Source: Aneurinibacillus sp. REN35 | GTDB lineage: Bacteria > Bacillota > Bacilli > Aneurinibacillales > Aneurinibacillaceae | NCBI RefSeq assembly: GCF_041379945.2 | Contig: NZ_JBFTXJ020000002.1 | Span: forward strand, 496,001 to 560,000 | Direction of reading: 5' to 3' | Length of the DNA: 64,000 nucleotides | Shown: positions 27,616 to 36,739 of the stretch, one piece after another | Position numbering within the stretch: position 1 is the stretch's first letter | Layout: every line of letters starts with the position of its first letter | Notes under the pieces: model-generated | Told to the model about the DNA's origin: nothing | What the model saw: the letters and a program-made list of their open reading frames with translations, nothing else | Database searches by the model: none | Translations under genes and position numbers: made by a program

Positions 27616-29757
27616 CTACTCTTTTTTCTTCTCAAGTGCCGCCTTTAACAAATCGCCTAGATTAGACGACAACCCTCCATCATTGCTGTATTTGGTAAGC
27701 AGCGCCTTTTCCTGGCGTTTGTTCATTTTGCCGCCTTTTCCGCTTGCTGCCTCTTCAAGCTTATCGACAACATTACACGGCTTGCATTGGAAGAACTTGC
27801 CCGCTTTCCCTGTACGAAGCTCCATCTTTTTCTTACACTGCGGACAGCGACGATTGGATAACTGCTTCTCTGCCGAGCGTCTATAGCTGCATTCACGACT
27901 CGGACATACGAGCATTTTGCCACGCTTGCCCTTAATCTCACGCAGGTTCTCGCCGCACTCGGGACATTTTGATCCGGTCACATTGTGCGGCTTGTATTCC
28001 GCTTCGCTCGTCCGAATTTCTTTTACCAGGACAGCGGCTTGACGACGAATATTGGATAAGAATGCGGCGGCATCTCCTCTGCCGCGAGCAATATCTTCAA
28101 GCTGGCACTCCCATTTGGCAGTCAGCTCTGGCGAGCGTAATTCTTCTGTCACCAATTCGATCAGTTGCGTTCCCTTCTTCGTCGGATACAGGCGATTTCC
28201 CTGCCGCTCAATCGTATCGGTTTTAAGCAGCTTCTCGATAATGTCCGCACGGGTGGCTGGCGTACCAAGATTGTTTTTTTCCATGCGCGCAAGCAGGTCG
28301 GATTCGGTAAGACGCTGCGGCGGCTTTGTGAGATGGCTGTGCATAGCCGTATGCTTAATCGCAACCTCATCGCCTTCACGTAGCGGCGGCAGCGTCTGAT
28401 CAGCTTCCTCCTCCCCTGTCTCTTCCGCTGAAGAGGCAGAAGACTCCGCGCCGTATACCGTCTTCCATCCGATATCCTTCACGCTTTTTCCCTGTGCATA
28501 AAAGGCTTCACCATCTACTTCCGCTGTCAATTGAATACGCTCATAGCGGTATGCCGGGTAGAACAGGGCAATAAAACGCCGAACGATCAAATCGTACAGC
28601 TTACGCTCATCATTTGTTAATTCACCTAAACGCAGCGGCTCTTCCGTCGGAATAATCGCATGATGGTCCGTGACTTTGCTGTCATCAACGATACGCTTCG
28701 TAATGGGCAGTGACTTCAGCTTTTGCAGTGGGCGCACAAGCTGTGCATACGGTCCGACCTCAATGCTGTCAAGCCGGCTTTTAAAGGTCGGTATCATATC
28801 GCTTGTAAGATGGCGCGAATCAGTGCGCGGATAAGTGACAAGCTTATGCTGCTCATACAGTTTTTGCAGTACATTAGAGGTGTGCTTAGCTGAGAAGTTA
28901 TACCGTTTATTCGCGTCACGCTGAAGTTCTGTGAGATCGTATGCGAGCGGCTGCGGTTCGTTTTTCTCGCTTGTTTTGACATCTACGATCTTGCCTTTTT
29001 TCCCTTCGATTTTACGGTCAATTTCTTGTGCCGTCTCTTTTTTAAAGAGGCGTCCGTTCTGATTCGATTTTGCCCGCCACATCCCGCTAAAAGAGCCAAA
29101 ATCAGCAGTAAGCGTCCAGTATTCAACCGGTTTGAACTTCCGAATCTCCTCCTCGCGCTCAATCAGCATGGATAGTGTCGGCGTTTGTACGCGGCCTGCG
29201 GATAGTTGGGCATTGAACTTGCTCGTCAATGCGCGGGTAATGTTTAGTCCGATCAGCCAATCCGCTTCAGCCCGGCAAACAGCCGATTGATATAAATTAT
29301 CGTAAGCAGCCCCTGGTTTAACCTGTGCGAATCCTTCTTTGATTGCTTTATCAGTCTGCGAGGATATCCACAGCCGTTTATACGGCTTGTTCCATTTGAT
29401 AAGCTCCATAATCCATCGCGCAACCAACTCCCCTTCCCGTCCAGCATCTGTCGCGATGATTAAATCCTTAATGTCTTTACGCTTGGTCAATTGCGAGATG
29501 GCACGGAATTGGTGAGACGACTCCCGAATAACCTTCAGCCGCATCCGATCAGGCACGATCGGCAAATCATCCAGCCTCCATGTTTTGTACTTTGGATCAT
29601 AATCCTCAGGCTCAGCCAATTCGACCAAATGGCCAAGCGCCCAAGTGACAATATATTTGGGACCTTCTATATAATTTTTGTTTTTTTGGTTGCATCCAAG
29701 CACGCGGGCAATCTCTCTGCCTACGCTTGGTTTCTCTGCGAGAACTAATGTCTTCAT
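27616..29757 (-). CDS. topB: DNA topoisomerase III
   Basis: A 713-aa type IA topoisomerase that decatenates single-stranded or nicked DNA. It has an N-terminal TOPRIM domain (LVLAEKPSVGREIARVLG; IIATDAGREGELVARWI), the active-site Tyr in VTYPRTDSRHL, and two C-terminal zinc-finger-like elements (CPECGENL...CPSREC and CPQCKKKM...CKPC). Full length for the Bacillus family. Starts after AAAGGAG. Confidence 0.96.
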   Translation of the reverse strand: MKTLVLAEKPSVGREIARVLGCNQKNKNYIEGPKYIVTWALGHLVELAEPEDYDPKYKTWRLDDLPIVPDRMRLKVIRESSHQFRAISQLTKRKDIKDLIIATDAGREGELVARWIMELIKWNKPYKRLWISSQTDKAIKEGFAQVKPGAAYDNLYQSAVCRAEADWLIGLNITRALTSKFNAQLSAGRVQTPTLSMLIEREEEIRKFKPVEYWTLTADFGSFSGMWRAKSNQNGRLFKKETAQEIDRKIEGKKGKIVDVKTSEKNEPQPLAYDLTELQRDANKRYNFSAKHTSNVLQKLYEQHKLVTYPRTDSRHLTSDMIPTFKSRLDSIEVGPYAQLVRPLQKLKSLPITKRIVDDSKVTDHHAIIPTEEPLRLGELTNDERKLYDLIVRRFIALFYPAYRYERIQLTAEVDGEAFYAQGKSVKDIGWKTVYGAESSASSAEETGEEEADQTLPPLREGDEVAIKHTAMHSHLTKPPQRLTESDLLARMEKNNLGTPATRADIIEKLLKTDTIERQGNRLYPTKKGTQLIELVTEELRSPELTAKWECQLEDIARGRGDAAAFLSNIRRQAAVLVKEIRTSEAEYKPHNVTGSKCPECGENLREIKGKRGKMLVCPSRECSYRRSAEKQLSNRRCPQCKKKMELRTGKAGKFFQCKPCNVVDKLEEAASGKGGKMNKRQEKALLTKYSNDGGLSSNLGDLLKAALEKKKE

Positions 29758-29859
29758 CTATGTACTCCTTTATGTATGTGCTGTCTACGATTATATCAAA
29801 CAAGAGGCGTCTGTACATCCGCCCACTTTCCAAAGGATACAGGATGAGTATGTAATAAA

Positions 29860-29893
29860 AAATCCGCATCAATAAACTACCGATGCGGGATTT
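29860..29893 (-). terminator. Terminator at the end of the RiPP operon
   Basis: AAATCCGCATC and GATGCGGGATTT pair across the GNAT stop codon and are followed by TTTTTT on the minus strand. Confidence 0.85.
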
Positions 29894-30767
29894 GCAGCTC
29901 TTTTTCACAGCTCCAATATGAAGTAATCGTCGGTGATAATGGCTCGATAATACGCTTATAGACCTTCTGCATCCTTTCATTGGCCGCCACAATTTGAATG
30001 ACACCGTACGGTATGCGTGACGCCATGACACCCTGCGCCGTCTTCGCCGCCAGCACAATGCCCAACCCCTTATCACGATAAGCTTCACGAATGTAGAGCG
30101 CACGATATAAGAGCGTATCCTCTAGGTGGCGTTCGATAATGGACCAGCCGATAATCGTATCGTTCTTCTTTAGAAAGTAGCTGCACGTCTGTACAATTAC
30201 TTTTTCATTTTCGGAAGGATCGTAATAACTTCGGTATTCCGTCTCGTTTAAATCTTTGATCTGGCTTCGCTCTTCTGCAGATACTTCTTCCCATGATAAT
30301 AACTGATACGATGAAGGCAGCTTCATTCGATACATCCATCTTTGTCCGTTCAGATTCTGTAGTTCAAGGCGGTAGTAGCTGCTATAAAGCACAGGGGATT
30401 GCCATCCTGACTTTTCTAGCACCCGTTCTATGATTTGCACATCAGCAACGCCATAATACTGAACGGTTGCTTTTATAAAACCTTCTGATCGCAAATAATC
30501 TATTAAATAATTGAGTAAGGCTGTGCCAACCCCCATGTTGCGGAATGATTTCTGGACAAAAAGAGAAACAACGTTAGCCGCTCCTTCGCCCCGATTGCAT
30601 CCTGCAACCACAAGGCCTACTGGGCTTCCCATAAAAGTAGCACCAATAACAATGGGACGTTTTTCAGGAGAAACGGTCGTATCTACGATTCCTTGTCGAA
30701 AGCTTTGGTACGTAAATGTCTGGTACGGTTTGGCACTTTCAGGCGTTACTAGCTTTATTTCTATCAT
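29877..30767 (-). CDS. Tandem GNAT-domain acyltransferase, candidate RiPP maturase
   Basis: A 296-aa protein with two GNAT domains. Each has the acyl-CoA loop: SFRNMGVGTALL (about residues 75-86) and AYRDKGLGIVLA (about 232-243). It is the last gene of the peptide cluster and the only candidate tailoring enzyme there; no lanthionine synthetase, radical SAM or YcaO gene is present. GNAT maturases that fatty-acylate lysine or ornithine in NHLP-leader precursors are known from selidamide pathways, so N-acylation of the peptide core is a reasonable guess. A terminator-like hairpin separates it from the precursor genes. A stand-alone acetyltransferase role cannot be excluded. Confidence 0.8.
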   Translation of the reverse strand: MIEIKLVTPESAKPYQTFTYQSFRQGIVDTTVSPEKRPIVIGATFMGSPVGLVVAGCNRGEGAANVVSLFVQKSFRNMGVGTALLNYLIDYLRSEGFIKATVQYYGVADVQIIERVLEKSGWQSPVLYSSYYRLELQNLNGQRWMYRMKLPSSYQLLSWEEVSAEERSQIKDLNETEYRSYYDPSENEKVIVQTCSYFLKKNDTIIGWSIIERHLEDTLLYRALYIREAYRDKGLGIVLAAKTAQGVMASRIPYGVIQIVAANERMQKVYKRIIEPLSPTITSYWSCEKELQIPHR

Positions 30768-30796
30768 AGAGTCTCACTCCGAACATGAAATAGTTT

Positions 30797-30840
30797 TAAA
30801 AAAACAGTCCCCCATGCCGCATAGTTGTAGCAAGGGGGAG
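30797..30840 (-). terminator. Terminator-like hairpin between precursor genes and GNAT gene
   Basis: On the minus strand CCCCCTTGC and GCATGGGGG pair with one mismatch and are followed by ACTGTTTTTTT. Placed just after the second precursor, it could lower GNAT expression relative to the abundant precursors. Confidence 0.65.
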
Positions 30841-30852
30841 ATGTGAATAACG

Positions 30853-31158
30853 CTATTTTCTTTTACCCGTACCTTCCAATATAAAGGCGCTGAAGCTTGT
30901 GCCACCGGATACTTGCGTAAGCTCAGATTCATCTAATTCGCCTTCGCCCGCCTGTAAATCAGGAAGTACAACTGTTAAGTTTGCACCCGCATTCTCTACT
31001 ATTTGCAGCTTGAAGCCTTCTGGCACTTCTAGGCCAGTCGCCTGTTTCACCGCTTCCTCCGGATTGCTCAGGCATAGGGTACGAAATGCAGCGTCTGCTG
31101 CTGCCTTTTGTTTGATTACTTTCAACGCTTCTTCAACTTTTTCCATGTTCCAATTCAT
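30853..31158 (-). CDS. NHLP-leader RiPP precursor peptide 2 (101 aa)
   Basis: A nitrile-hydratase-alpha-like leader (86 aa) ending in the double-glycine VSGG, then a 15-residue core TSFSAFILEGTGKRK. The leader differs from precursor 1 at only five positions (53, 55, 60, 71, 81). The leader's acidic C-terminal part (ELDESELTQVSGG) is typical of substrates of C39-peptidase exporters. The core starts with the same hydrophobic SFSAFI as precursor 1 and ends in basic residues, including Lys13 and Lys15 as possible acylation sites. Strong ribosome site GAGGAGG. Confidence 0.9.
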   Translation of the reverse strand: MNWNMEKVEEALKVIKQKAAADAAFRTLCLSNPEEAVKQATGLEVPEGFKLQIVENAGANLTVVLPDLQAGEGELDESELTQVSGGTSFSAFILEGTGKRK

Positions 31159-31209
31159 CTTTTTATTCCTCCTCTTATTGTTTTAACAAGCTTATGTTTA
31201 CTTTCTCTT

Positions 31210-31536
31210 CTATTTAAAGCTTCCTCGTCTTCTAATATCGTCAAGACTATCGTATATAATAAAAGCACTAAAGCTTACCCCACCGGATACTTGCGCAAGC
31301 TCGGATTCATCTAACTCGCCTTCGTCCGCCTGCAAATCAGGCAGCACAACCGTTAAGTGTGCACCCGCATTATCTACCATCTGCAGCTTGAAGCCTTCCG
31401 GCACTTCTAGGCCAGTCGCCTGTTTCACTGCTTCCTCTGGGTTGCTCAGGCATAGGGTACGAAATGCTGCATCTGCTGCTGCCTTTTGTTTGATTACTTT
31501 CAACGCTTCTTCAACTTTTTCCATGTTCCAATTCAT
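31210..31536 (-). CDS. NHLP-leader RiPP precursor peptide 1 (108 aa)
   Basis: First of two tandem precursors. An 86-aa NHLP leader (MNWNMEKVEEALKVIKQ...) ends ELAQVSGG; the 22-residue core begins VSFSAFII, contains DSLDD and ends RRRGSFK. The only core lysine is the last residue. Start after AAGGGAGG. A longer in-frame extension upstream passes through the promoter and is rejected. Its upstream region carries a TATAAT box and a CRP/Fnr-like site, so the precursors can be expressed separately from the long operon. Confidence 0.9.
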   Translation of the reverse strand: MNWNMEKVEEALKVIKQKAAADAAFRTLCLSNPEEAVKQATGLEVPEGFKLQMVDNAGAHLTVVLPDLQADEGELDESELAQVSGGVSFSAFIIYDSLDDIRRRGSFK

Positions 31537-31572
31537 CTTACTTCCTCCCTTTCGTATATCTTGCATGGTTTT

Positions 31573-31615
31573 ATTATATGAAAGCTTTATAGCAAAAACT
31601 GTAATCCCATTCACA
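31573..31615 (-). promoter_or_regulatory. Precursor promoter with CRP/Fnr-type operator at about -41.5
   Basis: Minus strand TGTGAATGGGATTACA (31600-31615) matches TGTGA-N6-TCACA at 9 of 10 defined bases. A TATAAT -10 lies at 31573-31578, with no good -35. With the start taken as 7 bp past the -10 (about 31566), the operator centre is at -41.5, the class II activator position. Confidence 0.6.
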
Positions 31616-31628
31616 AATTGCAAAACTT

Positions 31629-34520
31629 TTATACAACTTGGCGACGGGCCATCGAAGCAAACAAGCCCTCCTGGGCAGACAGCTCTTCATACGTTCCTTG
31701 CTGCACGATTTTTCCTTTGTCCATCACAATAATTCGATCCGCATGGACAATCGTGCTGAGCCGATGGGCAATGACAATACGGGTTGCATTCATGTTTTTT
31801 AGCATCTGCGTTACTTTTTCCTGTGAAATTTGATCCAGTGCGCTGGTTGCTTCATCGAGCAAAACAATTTTTGGTTTATTCACAATCGCACGGGCAATTA
31901 AAATGCGCTGCCTCTGTCCCCCTGAAAATGTTCCGCCATCTTCAGATAAGACCGTATGCATCCCCATTGGAAGCTGATTGATATCACGATCCAAGCCGAC
32001 GGCCTCTGCAGCATCCCAGGCATCATTTATTGTTAAGTCACTGCTCTGTCCCGTAATATTTTGCAAAATATCACCAACCCATACGCGCCCATTTTGCAAT
32101 ACGACACCGCATTGACGACGCACAGCACGTAAATTAAGGCCATTCAAATCTTTTCCATCATAGTGAATCGCACCGGTTAGCGGTGTTTCGAAGCCAAGCA
32201 GCAGACGGAGCAGCGTGGACTTGCCGCTTCCAGACGAGCCAACGATCGCAACATATTCTCCTGCTCGAACCCGCAATGACACATCATCAAGTGTTAAGCC
32301 AGAAGGAGCATGATAGGCGAAGGAAACATGACTTATTTCAATTTCTCCCCGCAGCACACCCGGTTCAGATCGACTGGCTTCTGTTTCAGGCTGTTCTTCA
32401 AGCAGGGGCTTTACCCGCTTGTATAGAGGCAGCAGCGCAAACAGCGGAATGGAGGAGGCGCAAAATCCAATGACCGAACCGATTAAAATCGAGTATGCAG
32501 TATAGAAGGCAACAAATTCTCCCGGATTCATGTGGATACCGAACGCAGAGACCGCCCAGAACAGAACGAGACTTGACATAAGCGGATAGCCGCTATTGAT
32601 TACCTGCAAATGGTTGCCTGCCTCGCGTAATTTATACGTGAAAGAACGCTGCATGCTAAAAGCGCTGCTCCAACGATTAAATGCACGTCTCTCGGCGGCC
32701 GCAACACGCAACTTCGGAATGTTGGCCACAAGCTGAACAAGCATACCGCTCACCACCCCTTCCTGTTCCGCTGTTTTCTGCGTGTATTTTCGCAGCTTCA
32801 CACTGATTAAAGCAAACAACAGAACGTAGACGACGGTCAGTCCGATTGCAAGCCACGCGAGTTTAGGTTCATACCAAAACAGCAGCATAATTTGCACAAA
32901 AGAAAATAGTGCATTTGACATGCCCGCCGAAACCCAGTCAGCAAAAAGACGAAAAGATGCGCTCACACCGCTGATTCGCTCCGCCAAATCTCCTGCATTA
33001 TATTTACGAAAAAATGTTACAGGCATATTGAGCAGACGATCCCATGTCGCGCTTTGCAGGGCAGCGTCTGATATTCCAAATAACCGCAGCCATAAAAATG
33101 CTTGCGAGACGGTGCATGCAAATATAGCAAAAGAAACGGCCGCTAGCAAAATCAGTATATACAACAGTAATTCCGGTTCTGCCGCCGGAATGATCGTATC
33201 TACGAGCATTCCGGTAATAATAGGGAAAACCAGGCCTAAAATCCCCGTACTAAGGCCGAACATAAAAGCGCGGTACATATGTTTTTTCGTCCCGCGCGTA
33301 AAAAGAAAACGCAGCAAATCTTTTGCTTGCAACGGCTTATTGGCAAGCGGCCGATACAGTTCATAAGCAAAGCCATCCATCTGTATCGCCAGCTCAGCGT
33401 TCACCTTTCCCTTCTCGCCGGTTATTCCATCTAGGAAATGATAGAAGGAACCATTACCCGGAATCAAAGCCAGAGGATAACCATCACTCCAAAATGCCAG
33501 CAGCGGTCCATGATCCTCTCTCCACCACTGATCCCGCAGCGCAACTTTGCGGTAACGTACCCCGGACTCATTAAATATCTCTTCAGGCTGCAGCTTACGC
33601 CCATGCTCATTAATTTGTTTCGGGGCTTGTATATGGATGCCAAGCTCTTCTCCGATCCAGCGGCAGCACCGTAGCAGCGGCTCATCGCCTTCAGATTCGG
33701 CCAACGCCCTCTCCGGTCCTTCCTTTTCGGCTACAGCGGCAAAGCGCGACAATGCTTGTTCCATCATGCGGTCATCTTGATACGAGCGCAGCTTCATTCG
33801 TGCTCTCTCCGCCTCTTCCCGAGCTCTTGCATTACGTTGAATGAATAAACAAATGATCTGATGATACGAACGTAAGCTTGCGACAAATCCACTTTCTTTT
33901 ATAAAGGTTTCCGTATTTGCATGATCAAGCCGATTTCCTTTTCGGGATGCAACCCATACCGAAGGCGATAGTGGTATTGCATGAGTAACAGGAATTTCAG
34001 GCACGTCATGTCTGCCCCAGCATTGTATAGGCAGCGTGAGCGGCATTGTCCATACCACACCGTTTTTCGATATGAATTCACTCTCCTGCCAGACGATCGT
34101 TTCTTCTTCAACAGAAACCGAGTTGGCATTGCGCGGCGGCATCTGCATAACAACGGAGGCAGCAATGCTTCCAAGCCATTCATCAATTGTTTGTGCAAGA
34201 AGGCTCTTATCCTGATCACCAGTAGATAACAATGCTTGCAAATCTACCTTTATTATTTTTGTCCCAGCCAGAGCATCCGCAATCAATCCGAAACGGCCCG
34301 GCTGTATGTCAGAAAAGGCAAACATACACTGCCCTGGTTCGATACTATGTAAAAATATTTTTGTGCTTGCGGCACGCCCCTCATAAATCGGAGCTGTATA
34401 TATCTCGCACATTCCTTCTTTGACGATGTATATCGCTTGCGGATCATCTACTAGATATGATGTGCGTTTCGCAAAGGATAGAACCTCATGTGCGCAGCCA
34501 AGCCACATGTCCATATTCAT
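31629..34520 (-). CDS. NHLM-type peptide export ABC transporter, second subunit
   Basis: A 963-aa exporter subunit. The first ~380 residues are extra-cytoplasmic-face cytosolic sequence that starts with a degenerate cyclic-nucleotide-fold region lacking the phosphate-binding FGE/R-S-A motif. An ABC membrane domain (about 400-690) and ATPase follow, with Walker A GSSGSGKST, signature FSGGQRQR and VLLDEATSALD. This architecture is that of the NHLM bacteriocin ABC2 subunit. It overlaps the previous gene by 4 bp (ATGA). Confidence 0.92.
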   Translation of the reverse strand: MNMDMWLGCAHEVLSFAKRTSYLVDDPQAIYIVKEGMCEIYTAPIYEGRAASTKIFLHSIEPGQCMFAFSDIQPGRFGLIADALAGTKIIKVDLQALLSTGDQDKSLLAQTIDEWLGSIAASVVMQMPPRNANSVSVEEETIVWQESEFISKNGVVWTMPLTLPIQCWGRHDVPEIPVTHAIPLSPSVWVASRKGNRLDHANTETFIKESGFVASLRSYHQIICLFIQRNARAREEAERARMKLRSYQDDRMMEQALSRFAAVAEKEGPERALAESEGDEPLLRCCRWIGEELGIHIQAPKQINEHGRKLQPEEIFNESGVRYRKVALRDQWWREDHGPLLAFWSDGYPLALIPGNGSFYHFLDGITGEKGKVNAELAIQMDGFAYELYRPLANKPLQAKDLLRFLFTRGTKKHMYRAFMFGLSTGILGLVFPIITGMLVDTIIPAAEPELLLYILILLAAVSFAIFACTVSQAFLWLRLFGISDAALQSATWDRLLNMPVTFFRKYNAGDLAERISGVSASFRLFADWVSAGMSNALFSFVQIMLLFWYEPKLAWLAIGLTVVYVLLFALISVKLRKYTQKTAEQEGVVSGMLVQLVANIPKLRVAAAERRAFNRWSSAFSMQRSFTYKLREAGNHLQVINSGYPLMSSLVLFWAVSAFGIHMNPGEFVAFYTAYSILIGSVIGFCASSIPLFALLPLYKRVKPLLEEQPETEASRSEPGVLRGEIEISHVSFAYHAPSGLTLDDVSLRVRAGEYVAIVGSSGSGKSTLLRLLLGFETPLTGAIHYDGKDLNGLNLRAVRRQCGVVLQNGRVWVGDILQNITGQSSDLTINDAWDAAEAVGLDRDINQLPMGMHTVLSEDGGTFSGGQRQRILIARAIVNKPKIVLLDEATSALDQISQEKVTQMLKNMNATRIVIAHRLSTIVHADRIIVMDKGKIVQQGTYEELSAQEGLFASMARRQVV

Positions 34521-36721
34521 GACGCTTCCTCCTTTTGCGCTGTCGCATTGTATAGACTCGCATAAAGCCCATCCGTCCGAAGGAGTTCATCATGCGTTCC
34601 CTGCTGTGCAATACGTCCTTTATCAAGCACCACGATTTGATCACAATCACGAATCGCACTAAGTCGATGAGCGATAATGATGCAGGTACAGCCTCTGCGA
34701 CGAAGATTGGCATAAATGCGCGACTCTACATCAGGGTCTAGTGCGCTGGTCGCTTCATCAAAAATCAAAATGGACGGCTGCTGTGCAAGCGCGCGGGCAA
34801 TTTCAATCCGTTGCGCCTGCCCTCCGCTAAAGTTGCGTCCCCCCTCTTCGAGCATATGCCCGTATCCTCCCGGCCTTGCGCTAATTTCTTCATGAATGCA
34901 GGCATCCTTAGCAGCATGCGCGACAACAGATTGCGGAATTGTCGTATCCCATAACGTAATATTGTCACGAACCGTACCCGTAAACAGGCGAATGTCCTGA
35001 TCGACCAGTGCGATCGAATGAACCAGCAGCGAGCGTGGAATGGCGGATCGCTCCACTCCATCACATACGACACTGCCCGCCCACGGCTCATACAATCCTG
35101 AGAGTACTTTAGCAATCGTCGATTTTCCGCTTCCCGAACTGCCGACGATCGCGATGAACGAGCCTGGGAGTATCTGCAAAGAAATATCTTGGAGCAGCGG
35201 AGCATCGAGAGCATTATAACCAAATGTAATGTGATTCAATGCTACTTCCCCCGAAAGTTTTACTGGAGAGAGCGTCGGTTTCTTTCCTGTCTGCACTTCC
35301 GGTTGCGAGATACATGTACGATCAATCGGGTAACGAAGCACATCATCAAGTCGGGATAAGTGTCCCTTCATTTCCTGAAGCTGTTTACCCATGACCACCA
35401 AACTGTTGACAGGTCGTAAAAAACCGGCTGTAAATCCTTGAAAGGCCAAGAGCATCCCGACGCTGAACGTGCCGTTTAAAATAAACAAACCACCGACACA
35501 CAAGATCAGCGTGGTATTCAGATGCTCCAGCAAGGCAGGAACTGCTGACAAATACTGATTCGATACGCCCAGCTTCTGCTGGGTGCGAATCATGTTCGCC
35601 TGATATCCGGCCCACCGGGCAAAGAAGTCGGATTCTCTTCCGCTCGCCTTCAGTGATTCCAGATTCAATAACCCTGCAAGAGAAGTACCCCATAGCTTTC
35701 CCTGCTCGACTTGCATTTTCTGATTTTGATCAGACTGCGACCTTGATACATAGAGCAGATAGAGCACATTAAGGGCAGCAACCAGAAAAGCGATCATGGC
35801 CAACCGAATATCATATGCGAGCATAAAACAGAAATATACACCAATGAGCAGAAAATCAATAACCGTTCCCGCTAAGCGCTCGGTAACAAACTCAGCAACC
35901 CGGTCACCCGCCTGTGCTCGACCGGCAATCTCGCCGGCATACCGCTGGGCAAAAAAAGAGGCTGGCAAACGGAACACATGCCATATGAATGTGCTGCACA
36001 TGCTTAACGAAAGCTTTGTTTCCAATCGTAACAGCGCATACTGGCGCAGTTTTGTAAGCAGCATTTGAAGCACGAGTGTTACACCCATTCCGAAAAGCAG
36101 CGCCGACATCCACTGCATCTGATCGGCAAGCAGCATCTGATCCACAAATATTTTCAGGAAAATGGGGATTAATACACCGACCGCAGCCAAAGCAAGTCCG
36201 GTTAAAATAAGGTATGTCCATTCCCGACCATATCCCTTGACTTGTGTTCCTAACGAATGCAGAACTGAAAACTTGCGGCCCTTCGGTATGAATTCTTCAC
36301 CCGGCTCCATCGTTAACACCACACCGGTAAATGACTGATCAAACTCCTCTGCAGACACGACAAGCGGACCGTGCGCAGGATCATTCAAATACACCCGACT
36401 TCCCTTAAATCCCTCCACGATAAGAAAGTGATTAAAATTCCAGTGAACGATAAAGGGCGGGCTCATTTTTCGCAGACTTTCCGGTTCCTTCTTGAATCCT
36501 TTGGCATTCATGCCGTATTTGCGGGCAGCTTTTAATAGATTACCGGCATTGCTTCCGTCTCTTGATACACCGCAGTCTCCGCGCAGCGTTTCAATTGGGA
36601 TATGACAACCGTAATACGATAGGATAATAGCCAGGGAAACAGCACCGCATTCGACGGCCTCCATCTGCAAAATTGTCGGTGTTACTCGTCTTCCGCGCTT
36701 ACGGAACCATAATGAAGTCAC
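34517..36721 (-). CDS. NHLM-type C39 peptidase-ABC exporter
   Basis: A 734-aa peptidase-containing exporter that should cut the leader after GG and export the core. The C39 triad is visible: Cys25 (MEAVECGA), His98 (NHFLIVEG) and Asp114 (YLNDPAHGP). The membrane domain and ATPase follow, with IVGSSGSGKST, FSGGQAQR and LIFDEATSALD. GTG start after AGGGGTGAG. It overlaps the second ABC gene by 4 bp. Confidence 0.95.
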   Translation of the reverse strand: MTSLWFRKRGRRVTPTILQMEAVECGAVSLAIILSYYGCHIPIETLRGDCGVSRDGSNAGNLLKAARKYGMNAKGFKKEPESLRKMSPPFIVHWNFNHFLIVEGFKGSRVYLNDPAHGPLVVSAEEFDQSFTGVVLTMEPGEEFIPKGRKFSVLHSLGTQVKGYGREWTYLILTGLALAAVGVLIPIFLKIFVDQMLLADQMQWMSALLFGMGVTLVLQMLLTKLRQYALLRLETKLSLSMCSTFIWHVFRLPASFFAQRYAGEIAGRAQAGDRVAEFVTERLAGTVIDFLLIGVYFCFMLAYDIRLAMIAFLVAALNVLYLLYVSRSQSDQNQKMQVEQGKLWGTSLAGLLNLESLKASGRESDFFARWAGYQANMIRTQQKLGVSNQYLSAVPALLEHLNTTLILCVGGLFILNGTFSVGMLLAFQGFTAGFLRPVNSLVVMGKQLQEMKGHLSRLDDVLRYPIDRTCISQPEVQTGKKPTLSPVKLSGEVALNHITFGYNALDAPLLQDISLQILPGSFIAIVGSSGSGKSTIAKVLSGLYEPWAGSVVCDGVERSAIPRSLLVHSIALVDQDIRLFTGTVRDNITLWDTTIPQSVVAHAAKDACIHEEISARPGGYGHMLEEGGRNFSGGQAQRIEIARALAQQPSILIFDEATSALDPDVESRIYANLRRRGCTCIIIAHRLSAIRDCDQIVVLDKGRIAQQGTHDELLRTDGLYASLYNATAQKEEAS

Positions 36722-36739
36722 TTGCTCTCACCCCTATGC

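Noticed and set aside
30853-31536. Tandem repeat suggestive of a CRISPR or repeat array
   Set aside because: The repeat is two coding copies of the NHLP precursor leader, not short spaced repeats.
31629-32000. Intact cyclic-nucleotide site at the N-terminus of the NHLM ABC2 protein
   Set aside because: The N-terminal region (high-coordinate end, near 34.2-34.5 kb) has the fold's length but lacks the FGE...R-S-A phosphate-binding residues, so nucleotide binding is not claimed.
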